The notes under the pieces are model-generated. The model was not told the origin of the DNA and made no database searches. It saw only the letters and a list, made by a program, of their open reading frames with translations. Below are positions 19,501 through 27,445 of a DNA stretch of 43,137 nucleotides, one piece after another; position 1 is the first letter of the stretch; each line of letters starts with the position of its first letter. Origin of the DNA: Bacteroidales bacterium (GTDB lineage: Bacteria > Bacteroidota > Bacteroidia > Bacteroidales > UBA12170); the NCBI GenBank assembly GCA_021158405.1, contig JAGGUP010000181.1:1-43137 (forward strand). The letters run 5' to 3'. The position numbers and the translations under genes were made by a program.

Positions 19501-19780
19501 TGTAAAAAACGCAAGTGCTAAAGCCGATAGCGATATTAATCTGCTCATTCACTTTTTAGGAAATAAAACTCAAAGGGGAGAATTAATGGCTTGGTTAGAA
19601 GGATGGAGTCAGAGTTTGGCCCAGATTAACTTTTCACGAACGGGACATAAAAGTAAAGGCTTATTAGATGTTCATATAATTTGTGACGAAGACATTAAAA
19701 ACAAAACTGTTTTTGCTCGTAAAATTAATGCAGTTACGGATGCTGCCCGACCACTACCTTTGGGAACACAATTAAAATAG
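16589..19780 (+). CDS. PEP-synthase-like ATP-grasp protein fused to a nucleotidyltransferase (paralogue 2)
   Basis: 1063-residue multidomain protein. Residues about 1-140 look like a GAF-type sensor (helix LQERAKELNCLYKIQEIL leading in). Residues about 150-330 are helical and unassigned. Residues about 340-708 are the PPDK_N-type ATP-grasp: KIGGKSAGLF, LIVRSSSLLEDRVGTAFAGKY (Arg444), GIMIQEVVG, and DIEFA to LLQSRAQ, where the usual RP is RA. Residues about 740-850 are the shared C-terminal domain: ILMGPGRWGSR and FGTHFFQDL (His836). Residues about 960-1030 are a minimal nucleotidyltransferase: LFGSVKNASAKADSDINLL (Gly970-Ser971, Asp980, Asp982) with a third acid in LLDVHII (Asp1027). Start codon ATG overlaps the previous stop by 4 bases. 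Function is unknown; regulation of a partner by nucleotidylation is a hypothesis. Confidence 0.85.
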   Translation: MTENKPLNQMIGELQERAKELNCLYKIQEILNEHNISIEQAAYDLLKAIPPGWQYPDICKVEISIAQGTFKSFGFEESKWTLTADIQAQERSFGQIKVMYNEIRSKAYQGPFLKEELKLIKSIAESLGLFLLHLELKKVFEKNSKSEKVDNNSDWKIILDMLSHTDPKLLIRISRKMINTLCWTNVSGAENLLEGFSPSFKGKNEMNKESNAPFERVADNDLIALSYEIFDLASNNIDREDILNHINKWITEDRSVFLTEKLENMGSSLEDISNAVERFYHLGTTTSLLSIQRDKSLRIALITRLLTDHTDYIEVAKNHLNIDHFNTLIQRIIYPLNSHGKIGGKSAGLFLAQQILKQENELNPLFKDIKIPKTWYIASDGLLNFMSYNSLEDMLEQKYKEIGLVRQEYPYVIHVFKSSSFSPEILKGLSLALDDFGEGPLIVRSSSLLEDRVGTAFAGKYKSLFIPNQGNKKKRMAALTDAIAEVYASIFGPDPIEYRLQNKLLDYHEEMGIMIQEVVGNQVGPYFFPAFAGVGFSQNNYPWSSRIQQSDGLLRLVPGLGTRAVDRTSNDYPVMIAPGQPNLRVNSSPDEIIRYSPKYIDVVNIEKGEFETIEIDTLLKKYGDIYPTISKLISSIEMDRILPAKAFGNNFLKNEYVFSFDGLINKTKFINQMKAILNTLEAKYKLPVDIEFAHDGNHLYLLQSRAQSKYLYSKPVPIPGDISAEKSVFSANKYISNCLLQNLTHIVYVDPNEYAQLPDYQSMINVGKAVGRLNQLLPRRQFILMGPGRWGSRGDIKLGVSVSYSDINNTSMLIEIARKHRDSNPEYTADLSFGTHFFQDLMEANIRYLPLYPDESPCIFNETLLTQTESVFADLLPEYTALCNVIKVIDIPATFENNVLNIAMNAKQGKALAYIGGTNDETLSFIEKEQAAKLQNDTEIHWQWRLLNAERIAALLDPKRFGVKAIYLFGSVKNASAKADSDINLLIHFLGNKTQRGELMAWLEGWSQSLAQINFSRTGHKSKGLLDVHIICDEDIKNKTVFARKINAVTDAARPLPLGTQLK

Positions 19781-19900
19781 TATCGTTCTGTTTTACCGAC
19801 ACTTAAATATTTTTTATACAAAACTGAGAGAAACGGAAGGTTTATCTTCAACACTTAGTCCTTCTCTCCAACTGAGACAAGTTTACTTCGTCAATAAGAT

Positions 19901-20626
19901 TTATGCCAATACAATTTCCAATACTTCGTGAGAACATAGCGGCTTAAATTCAGGTGAGTGAAGCTGAAAATAATTTAAAATATGTCCGAGCATTGTTTTT
20001 CTCATTTGTTTCGAGATCGTAGTTTGTTTAAAATATTCAAAGCTTAATGCAGAAGCGTTGTAAAAAAACAAACTTTCTTCTTCATTTAATTTATAAATCC
20101 CAAGACGCTGATCGGCATGAAACTTTCCGTCAGCTAAATCGAATAATGCTCCTGTAGTATAACTTCCGTTTGCCGGACCAAATCCTAAATGTTTGCTCAA
20201 CTGCACAGCAAAATGCAAATGAAAGCTCGAAAATTGATCTTCCGATAAATCGAGTAATTGAATGGCATTAAAAAGATAATGAAATAGCGGCGCATTTGCT
20301 TCCTCTTCGCGAATTGAATTATAAATCAATTCATTTAAAAATAGGGCTATTGAGCTTTTTCGAATATCATAAGGCAAGGTCTTAAAGATATATGCTTTTT
20401 TGAGCTCTTTAATATACTGCAAATCTTTATTCTCCCGATTATACACTTCCATATCGAGTAGAGATAGAAGCTGAAGATTATTGGCTTTTGTTTTTGCTTT
20501 TGTTTTTCTAACTCCTTGAATAAGATAGGATTTCAGACCAAAATACTCCGTATAAATTTTAGCTACAACACTGGTTTCGCTGTAGTTAATCGTTTTCAAA
20601 ACTATCCCTTGAGTTTTAGCAAGCAT
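19901..20626 (-). CDS. recO: DNA repair protein RecO
   Basis: Recombination mediator that loads RecA at gaps with RecR. The N-terminal OB-fold shows the family start MLAKTQGIVLKTINYSETSVVAKIYTEYFGLKSYLIQGVRK; the rest is the helical domain with the block FGPANGSYTTGALFDL. At 241 residues length is normal. The zinc-binding cysteine cluster of many RecO proteins is absent; the corresponding segment has no Cys, as I recall for Bacteroidota RecO. A -7 box lies 6 bases upstream of the ATG. The 120-base gap to the convergent upstream operon shows no clear terminator. Confidence 0.92.
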   Translation of the reverse strand: MLAKTQGIVLKTINYSETSVVAKIYTEYFGLKSYLIQGVRKTKAKTKANNLQLLSLLDMEVYNRENKDLQYIKELKKAYIFKTLPYDIRKSSIALFLNELIYNSIREEEANAPLFHYLFNAIQLLDLSEDQFSSFHLHFAVQLSKHLGFGPANGSYTTGALFDLADGKFHADQRLGIYKLNEEESLFFYNASALSFEYFKQTTISKQMRKTMLGHILNYFQLHSPEFKPLCSHEVLEIVLA

Positions 20627-20631
20627 GGTTC

Positions 20632-20639
20632 CAAAGATA
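20632..20639 (-). promoter_or_regulatory. -7 promoter box of recO
   Basis: The minus strand reads TATCTTTG, an exact consensus match, 5 bases before the recO ATG. The rest of 20640-20800 shows nothing recognisable. Confidence 0.5.
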
Positions 20640-20805
20640 GAAAATAGATTGGTAAAGATTTGGTTTCAAAAATCATTATTAGATTTAATTGATACGCTCC
20701 GAAACAAGTTGATAAAACCTTCACATTCCCTAACTTCCCCTCGATATCAGTTCTTTCAAATGATTCTTATTCCAAAAGCACAGCCTCCTTGAATAAAAAC
20801 ACGAA

Positions 20806-20841
20806 AACCCCGATAGGTCTATTAAGAACCCAATCGAGGTT
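20806..20841 (-). terminator. Terminator of the DUF177-rpmF transcript
   Basis: On the minus strand AACCTCGAT pairs with ATCGGGGTT (nine pairs, one G-T wobble) across an 18-base loop, followed by TTTTCGTGTTTTT. It is 24 bases beyond the rpmF stop. Confidence 0.6.
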
Positions 20842-20864
20842 GTATCTTTATGAATACGGAAAAA

Positions 20865-21050
20865 CTACTCTGGCTTAGGAACGATTATTTTTCCTTTGTA
20901 ATATAAATCGCCTTCCACATAATAAGCTCTGTGATATATATGAGCTTCACCGGTAGTAGGGCAAATAGCTATTTGATTAGCTGTAGCTTTGTAGTGAGTC
21001 CTTCTTTTGTCTCTTCTTGTTTTCGAAATTTTTCGCTTTGGATGTGCCAT
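20865..21050 (-). CDS. rpmF: 50S ribosomal protein L32
   Basis: Small basic ribosomal protein, 61 residues, with the unmistakable start [21 protein letters not shown]. The zinc-ribbon of classic L32 is mostly lost: only one Cys remains ([17 protein letters not shown]), making this a C-minus form that should not bind zinc in the usual way. It follows the DUF177 gene by 9 bases, the widely conserved yceD-rpmF pairing, so both are one transcript. Confidence 0.97.
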   Translation of the reverse strand: MAHPKRKISKTRRDKRRTHYKATANQIAICPTTGEAHIYHRAYYVEGDLYYKGKIIVPKPE

Positions 21051-21059
21051 TATTTCTAT

Positions 21060-21581
21060 TTATTTAGATTTTAATTTTTTAAGTGCTTCCCACCGAGGAT
21101 CCACATCATCTTCTGGTTCTGTTAAGTCTTCAAATTCTCCCAAAATATCAACCGGACAAACAGGATTCCCATCTTCATCTTCTGGATGTGTTAATCGCAT
21201 CGGTAATGCAAGATTCACATATTCATAAATGAGCTGAGCCAATTTAATCTCATACGTTGAGCTGGGTAAGAAAATAATATTAGCACTATCCTCCTCTTCA
21301 TAATCGCTAAATTTTACTAGCAGATTTTCTGAAAAATCAAGCGGAAAATCAAAGTCCTCACCACAACTATCGCAGATTACATTAACGCTACCTTTAAAAA
21401 AGAAATCGAGTTTTAGCATGTTTTCCGCCTTATTCAATATCACTTTTAAAGCAATTTTGCCTTTTTGTGTTCTGGAATATTCAAAAGCTTCAAAGAACGA
21501 ATCAGTAATTTGAAAATCAAATTCATGATCCCCAATCTTTAAACCTCGAAAGGAAATAACATAATCTTTTAAATTACCCAT
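21060..21581 (-). CDS. DUF177/YceD-like rRNA accumulation protein
   Basis: 173-residue member of the DUF177 (YceD) family, implicated in 23S rRNA accumulation and usually encoded just before rpmF, as here. I start it at ATG 21581 (MGNLKDYVISFRGLKIGDHEFDF). The track start at 21761 would add 60 basic/hydrophobic residues (FKILIFIFAARIFKRKA) absent from the family and would run over a -7 box. Characteristic features are the CDSCGEDFDFPLDF block (Cys70 and Cys73) and the acidic C-terminus DLTEPEDDVDPRWEALKKLK. Confidence 0.88.
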   Translation of the reverse strand: MGNLKDYVISFRGLKIGDHEFDFQITDSFFEAFEYSRTQKGKIALKVILNKAENMLKLDFFFKGSVNVICDSCGEDFDFPLDFSENLLVKFSDYEEEDSANIIFLPSSTYEIKLAQLIYEYVNLALPMRLTHPEDEDGNPVCPVDILGEFEDLTEPEDDVDPRWEALKKLKSK

Positions 21582-21607
21582 TGCTTTTCGTTTAAAAATT
21601 CGGGCTG

Positions 21608-21615
21608 CAAAAATA
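21608..21615 (-). promoter_or_regulatory. -7 promoter box of the DUF177-rpmF operon
   Basis: The minus strand reads TATTTTTG, exact consensus, 26 bases before the chosen DUF177 start. It is the main reason for preferring the shorter protein. Confidence 0.55.
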
Positions 21616-21809
21616 AATATTAATATTTTGAATAACAAGGATTTTCTTTTGTAAAATGAGTGAAAAAAATTGGCTAAAAAATTAATTCGTTTTTCCTCAT
21701 TACAACTACTTTTCAAGATACTCCTAGCTCTATTTTTATTTTTAACGAACTTTAAGACCAAATGACTCTACATTTTAAAATTTCTGTTTTTATTCCACGT
21801 ATTAATTAC

Positions 21810-21817
21810 TATTTTTG
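21810..21817 (+). promoter_or_regulatory. -7 promoter box of the small HTH gene
   Basis: TATTTTTG, exact consensus, 55 bases before the ATG at 21873; it lies inside the longer track ORF, which argues against the upstream start at 21762. Confidence 0.45.
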
Positions 21818-21872
21818 TGATTCAATAGTTAATGAACTATTTAATGATTTTCAAAATTCAAAATTTAGATAT

Positions 21873-22115
21873 ATGAGAATTACATTCAACGAACTCAGAA
21901 AAGTCAAAGACAGCTTGCCTAATGGAGCAATGCATAAAATTGCAGAAGAGTTAAACCTTTCGGTTGAAACAGTGAGAAATTATTTTGGGGGATCGAACTA
22001 CGAACAAGGTGATACCGTTGGCTTTCATACCGAACAAGGGCCTGATGGCGGAATCGTTGAAATTGACGATGCAACTATTTTTGATAAAGCATTGTCTATT
22101 TTAGAAGAAGTTTAA
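21873..22115 (+). CDS. Small helix-turn-helix DNA-binding protein
   Basis: 80-residue cytosolic protein starting at ATG 21873 (MRITFNELRKVKDSLPNG). Residues about 16-35 (GAMHKIAEELNLSVETVRNYFGG) form a typical helix-turn-helix with the recognition helix SVETVRNYF. The C-terminal half, GFHTEQGPDGGIVEIDDATIFDKAL, has a compact acidic pattern. I recall similar 80-residue DNA-binding proteins as common in Bacteroidales, without known function. The 37 extra residues of the track ORF (MTLHFKISVFIPR...) are not likely to be translated, because a promoter box lies among them. A strong terminator follows 24 bases after the stop. Confidence 0.75.
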   Translation: MRITFNELRKVKDSLPNGAMHKIAEELNLSVETVRNYFGGSNYEQGDTVGFHTEQGPDGGIVEIDDATIFDKALSILEEV

Positions 22116-22138
22116 CTCGTGATAAATTAGATTAGTAT

Positions 22139-22171
22139 AGTCGGCCATTTTTCAATAGCCGACTTTTTTTA
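22139..22171 (+). terminator. Rho-independent terminator of the small HTH gene
   Basis: AGTCGGC (22139-22145) pairs with GCCGACT (22158-22164) across a 12-base loop, followed by seven T. It abuts the convergent exonuclease stop codon. Confidence 0.85.
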
Positions 22172-23161
22172 TTTCAGTACAAATTCCATCCAAACCGGAA
22201 AATGATCTGAAGCTTCGCCAGCTTCCTGAACAACTTTTGCATCCAGCTTTTCGATAAACTTCTTATTATAAAAGATATAATCTATTTTCTCAACAGGATC
22301 TCCGGAACTAAAAGTATAATTCCGTTTTGGATCAGTCAAAAACACACTATCTGTAATGGCTACACCCACTCCAGAAACGTCAAACATCTTTCGAACTGAT
22401 TCATCTATTGGTCCTTTCGCACCTATCGCCCGACTATTAAAATCGCCAATAAGTAAAACGGGTAATTTGTCAGCATATTTCAAATACTCTTCAATAACGG
22501 CTTCCGCATGCATAATACGCGTTTCCTGATCAAAAGCTTCTAAATGCACATTCATAACAAGTAAATCGCCTTTATTGGTTTTTAGCCAGGTTTTCTGAAT
22601 CAACCTATCCAAATAAAATGCATTATAATAAAAAGGCGCATTTACAGGCTTAGGAAGTGTTACATATTCGTTTTTCAAAATCACTAAATCACTCATCACA
22701 TATTGTCCTGAAATTAATTTTCCAAAATGATATTGAAAAGGCCAATAAGGAAAAGGCACGTATTTTTTATCCCAATTAACCGCCAAGCTTCCATTCAAAT
22801 ATCCTAAATGAAAACCTAAACTATCCGGTTGATTGTATAAAAAAGATCGCTTAGCAGCAATATCAATCTCTTGAAAACCAATAATATCTGAATGATACTT
22901 GTTTAAAACAACTAGCGCATCTTTTAAATTTTTAGCATATAAAGCTTCGTCTCTGGCGACAGGTAAATTGTTTGTCATTCCCGATAACCAACCAATATTG
23001 TAAGTCATTACACTTAGCGTATCAGAAGTGTTGGAAGGTTTATCAGCAAAATACTGAATTTGATTGTATTTTTCTGCGTCCCAATTGTTGGAACTGCCCC
23101 AAAAATAAAAAGCAATAAATGCCAGAACTAAAGCAAGAAGAAAATAAAGAAGCTTTTTCAT
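22169..23161 (-). CDS. Endonuclease/exonuclease/phosphatase-fold protein, membrane-anchored
   Basis: 330-residue protein starting at ATG 23161 (MKKLLYFLLALVLAFIAFYFW), which gives a proper N-terminal signal or anchor; the track start adds nine polar residues. The EEP metal-dependent catalytic set is complete: MTYNIGW, IGFQEID, VMNVHLEAF, VLLIGDFNSR, KIDYIFYN and the final SDHFPVW. It probably acts in the periplasm or at its membrane surface on nucleic acid, phospholipid or inositol-phosphate substrates; which one cannot be seen. A -7 box is upstream. It converges with the small HTH gene. Confidence 0.88.
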   Translation of the reverse strand: MKKLLYFLLALVLAFIAFYFWGSSNNWDAEKYNQIQYFADKPSNTSDTLSVMTYNIGWLSGMTNNLPVARDEALYAKNLKDALVVLNKYHSDIIGFQEIDIAAKRSFLYNQPDSLGFHLGYLNGSLAVNWDKKYVPFPYWPFQYHFGKLISGQYVMSDLVILKNEYVTLPKPVNAPFYYNAFYLDRLIQKTWLKTNKGDLLVMNVHLEAFDQETRIMHAEAVIEEYLKYADKLPVLLIGDFNSRAIGAKGPIDESVRKMFDVSGVGVAITDSVFLTDPKRNYTFSSGDPVEKIDYIFYNKKFIEKLDAKVVQEAGEASDHFPVWMEFVLK

Positions 23162-23185
23162 CTGTTTATAATTTGAATTGTTTTT

Positions 23186-23193
23186 CAAATTTA
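23186..23193 (-). promoter_or_regulatory. -7 promoter box of the exonuclease/phosphatase-fold gene
   Basis: The minus strand reads TAAATTTG, a TAnnTTTG match 24 bases before the chosen ATG. Confidence 0.45.
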
Positions 23194-23235
23194 TGAAAAA
23201 TTGCAGACATATTCTCTTTTTGTCTTAGAAAGAAA

Positions 23236-23260
23236 AAAAGGAGCCTGCGAGGCTCCTTTT
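23236..23260 (-). terminator. Rho-independent terminator of gdhA
   Basis: AAAAGGAGCC TGCGA GGCTCCTTTT is a perfect 10-bp stem with a 5-base loop; on the minus strand it continues into a T run. It lies 26 bases past the gdhA stop. Confidence 0.92.
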
Positions 23261-23285
23261 GTATCAAAAAATAGATCGGCTTTAT

Positions 23286-24656
<1,371 letters not shown>

Positions 24657-24724
24657 TTAGATGTGTTTAAACTATCTTCAAGTTTATTTATAAAAAAATA
24701 CACATCCGACAAATCCTTCCTTTT

Positions 24725-24800
24725 TTAAGTGAATTTCGGACGAAATTCAGTAAAACACGCAAAACGATTTTGCGTAGATATTGGACTTGATTTCACTTAA
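24725..24800. promoter_or_regulatory. Nested palindromes between gdhA and aspS
   Basis: Three dyads are stacked in 76 bases: GAATTTCG-GA-CGAAATTC (24731-24748), ACGCAAAA-CGA-TTTTGCGT (24757-24775), and an outer pair TTAAGTGAA (24725-24733) with TTCACTTAA (24792-24800). They sit in the divergent gdhA/aspS gap, nearer gdhA. They could be operators for dimeric regulators or an RNA structure in a long gdhA leader. Confidence 0.55.
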
Positions 24801-24862
24801 ATTCAGTCACAAATCCCAGCTAAATCATTTAGATTGAATGGGGCAATAATCAGAAAAAACAG

Positions 24863-24870
24863 TAATTTTG
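24863..24870 (+). promoter_or_regulatory. -7 promoter box of aspS
   Basis: TAATTTTG, exact consensus, ending 36 bases before the aspS ATG. No well-spaced -33 TTTG is obvious. Confidence 0.55.
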
Positions 24871-24906
24871 CAGCCTTAAAATAATAAGATACAAATACAT
24901 TACATT

Positions 24907-26661
24907 ATGTTACGTACGCACACATGTGGAGAATTAAGAATTACTGATATAGATAAAACCGTTAAATTAAGTGGCTGGGTTCAGCGCTCACGCGATTTGG
25001 GAGGAATGACTTTCATTGATTTACGCGACCGATACGGAATCACTCAGTTAGTCTTTAACATGGAAACTCATGCTACTTTGTGCAAAAAAGCAAGAAAACT
25101 TGGACGTGAATACGTGATTCAAGTGGAAGGTTTAGTTGCCGAAAGGAGTAATAAAAATACTAAAATTCCTACCGGCGAAATAGAGATTACAGCAGAGAAT
25201 ATTGTTGTGCTCAACGAATCTAAATTACCTCCCTTTACTATTGAAGATAATACCGATGGCGGCGAAGAATTACGTATGAAATACCGCTATTTAGATTTGC
25301 GTAGAAACCCTTTGCGCAAAGCTCTTGAACTTCGTCACAAAATGGCAATTACTACACGTAATTATTTAGATAAACAAGGTTTTTTCGATATTGAAACGCC
25401 CTATCTGATTAAATCTACACCCGAAGGCGCGCGCGATTTTATTGTGCCATCACGAATGAATACCAATCAGTTTTATGCCTTACCCCAATCGCCACAAACC
25501 TTCAAACAATTGCTTATGGTAGCCGGTTATGATCGTTATTATCAAATTGTGAAATGCTTTCGCGATGAAGATTTACGTGCCGATCGTCAACCCGAATTTA
25601 CTCAAATTGATTGCGAAATGGCTTTTGTTGAACAAGAAGATATTTTGGATATGTTCGAAGGTTTAACACTCCATCTTTTTAAAGAAATAAAAGGCATGGA
25701 AATCGACAAATTTCCACGTATGGAATACAGCGATGCGATGAAATATTATGGTTCGGATAAACCGGATATTCGCTTCGGAATGCGCTTTGTTGAACTCAAT
25801 GATCTTACACAAGATAAAGGATTCGCAATTTTTGATCAAGCCGAATTAGTTGTTGGAATCAAAGCAGATGGGTTGAGCGATTATTCGAGAAAGCAATTAG
25901 ATCAATTGACGGATTTAGTTAGGAAACCACAAATTGGAGCAAAAGGTCTTGTTTATATCAAATACAATTCCGACGGAAGTTTTAAATCTTCTGTCGATAA
26001 ATTTTACAACACGGAAGACCTCCAAAAGATTACTGATCGCTTTGAAGCCAAACCCGGCGACTTAATTCTAATTCTTTCCGGTGAAACCGAAAAGGTTCGT
26101 AAACAATTGAACGAATTACGCTTAGAAATGGGCAATCGATTAGGCTATCGCAATCCAAACGTTTTCGCACCGTTGTGGGTAGTTGACTTTCCTCTTTTGG
26201 AATGGGATGAGGACAATGGGCGTTTTCATGCAATGCATCATCCGTTTACAAGTCCAAAACCCGAAGATATAGCTTTGTTGGAAACTGATCCTGGAAAAGT
26301 AAGAGCCAATGCGTATGATTTAGTCATTAATGGAGTGGAAATTGGTGGTGGTTCCATCCGAATCCATAACCGAGAATTACAAAAACTGATGTTCAAACAT
26401 CTTGGATTTACGGAAGAGGAAGCTCAAGCACAATTCGGATTTTTGATGGATGCCTTTGAATATGGCGCTCCTCCACATGGCGGTGTTGCTTTTGGCTTCG
26501 ACCGCATTACTTCCTTGTTTGGAGGATCGGATTCGATACGCGATTATATTGCCTTTCCAAAAAATAATTCGGGTCGCGATGTTATGATTGATACACCTTC
26601 ATTAGTTTCTCAAGCTCAATTGGATGAGCTTATGCTTAATATCGTAAAACCAACAAAGTAA
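24907..26661 (+). CDS. aspS: Aspartyl-tRNA synthetase
   Basis: Class II synthetase charging tRNA-Asp, 584 residues, the bacterial type. The anticodon-binding OB domain is at the N-terminus ([30 protein letters not shown]). Motif 2 is [25 protein letters not shown] bacterial GAD insertion occupies the middle, and motif 3 is GVAFGFDRI near the C-terminus, preceded by [13 protein letters not shown]. All catalytic motifs are intact. Whether it also charges tRNA-Asn cannot be told from the sequence. It diverges from gdhA. Confidence 0.98.
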   Translation: MLRTHTCGELRITDIDKTVKLSGWVQRSRDLGGMTFIDLRDRYGITQLVFNMETHATLCKKARKLGREYVIQVEGLVAERSNKNTKIPTGEIEITAENIVVLNESKLPPFTIEDNTDGGEELRMKYRYLDLRRNPLRKALELRHKMAITTRNYLDKQGFFDIETPYLIKSTPEGARDFIVPSRMNTNQFYALPQSPQTFKQLLMVAGYDRYYQIVKCFRDEDLRADRQPEFTQIDCEMAFVEQEDILDMFEGLTLHLFKEIKGMEIDKFPRMEYSDAMKYYGSDKPDIRFGMRFVELNDLTQDKGFAIFDQAELVVGIKADGLSDYSRKQLDQLTDLVRKPQIGAKGLVYIKYNSDGSFKSSVDKFYNTEDLQKITDRFEAKPGDLILILSGETEKVRKQLNELRLEMGNRLGYRNPNVFAPLWVVDFPLLEWDEDNGRFHAMHHPFTSPKPEDIALLETDPGKVRANAYDLVINGVEIGGGSIRIHNRELQKLMFKHLGFTEEEAQAQFGFLMDAFEYGAPPHGGVAFGFDRITSLFGGSDSIRDYIAFPKNNSGRDVMIDTPSLVSQAQLDELMLNIVKPTK

Positions 26662-26800
26662 CAAGAAGCGAAGGAAAGAAAGGGAGACGGAGGGAAAAGG
26701 AGAAGAGGAGAAAAACCCATCATTCCGAGCAGAGAGAGGAATCTTTTAAGAATTGAGTAGTTGAGAGGTTAAGTAGTAGAAAACCTTGAACTTGAAACCC
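26662..26800. repeat. Purine-rich gap with a small interspersed-repeat-like dyad
   Basis: Just after aspS the plus strand is nearly all purine (GAAGCGAAGGAAAGAAAGGG and on). At 26721-26744 lies CATTCCGAGCAGAGAGAGGAATCT, whose ATTCC/GGAAT ends form a short dyad. It resembles small CATTCCGAGCGAAGCGAGGAAT-like repeats that I recall in Bacteroidota genomes, but only one copy is visible here. Confidence 0.35.
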
Positions 26801-27271
26801 CTATCCCCACTTACTAAAAGGATTTAACACCAGATTCGCATTATAAAAACGGGAATCACCACTCACTTCTTTGCCTAACCATGAGGGTTTTGTAAACACT
26901 TCTGCTTCTGATGATAATTCTATTTCAGCCAAAATAAGGCCTTCGTTTTTACCAGAAAATACATCGACTTCAAACACATGTTTTTCAATAGGAATTCGGT
27001 ATCTTATTTTTTCAATCGGACTACCAACGACTAATTTCATAAGTTCCAGAGCTTCCTTTTGATCAATTTCTTTTTCCCATTCAAAACGTGACAGTCCACT
27101 GGCATTGCTTTTTCCTTTAATCGTTATAAAAGCCTTTTCATTTTGGATACGAATACGTACTACTCTCTCTTTATCCAGAGATAAATAGCCTTGAGTAATT
27201 AACAGACTTTCTTCTGCCTGACTAATAAAATCCCCCTTAACAAAAAATTTACGTTCTATTTCCGGTGCCAT
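26801..27271 (-). CDS. CYTH-domain protein (triphosphate tunnel family)
   Basis: 156-residue cytosolic protein. The N-terminal ExExK signature (MAPEIERKFFV: Glu4, Glu6, Lys8) defines the CYTH fold, and later strands carry the expected charged residues (VVRIRIQ, AFITIKGK, RFEWEKEI, YRIPIEKHVFEVDVFSG, LAEIELSSE). The family binds triphosphates with divalent metal; single-domain bacterial members are often inorganic tripolyphosphatases or adenylate-cyclase-like. The substrate is not decidable here. It is a lone gene with its own -7 box and no clear operon partner. Confidence 0.9.
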   Translation of the reverse strand: MAPEIERKFFVKGDFISQAEESLLITQGYLSLDKERVVRIRIQNEKAFITIKGKSNASGLSRFEWEKEIDQKEALELMKLVVGSPIEKIRYRIPIEKHVFEVDVFSGKNEGLILAEIELSSEAEVFTKPSWLGKEVSGDSRFYNANLVLNPFSKWG

Positions 27272-27296
27272 TTTCTTGCATGTATTGAATACGAAT

Positions 27297-27304
27297 CAAA
27301 AGTA
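27297..27304 (-). promoter_or_regulatory. -7 promoter box of the CYTH gene
   Basis: The minus strand reads TACTTTTG, a TAnnTTTG match 25 bases before the ATG. Confidence 0.45.
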
Positions 27305-27445
27305 TAAAGATTTTCACTCTTGACTGAAGAAAATCAAGATTTATAAGTTACGCGAAAAGTGCACATACGAGTAAAGACGGGATTCTTTTTCAGCTATTTC
27401 TTAGGTCTTCACCGTCAAACAACAATTTAAAGCTCATTATTATTT

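Noticed and set aside
16589-19780. Short ORFs on both strands inside paralogue 2 (18997-19548 and others)
   Set aside because: They are shadows of the long, well-conserved frame and have no start signals or domains of their own.
21582-21761. N-terminal extension of the DUF177 protein in the track
   Set aside because: The 60 extra residues are basic/hydrophobic, unlike the family, and a promoter box lies within this stretch.
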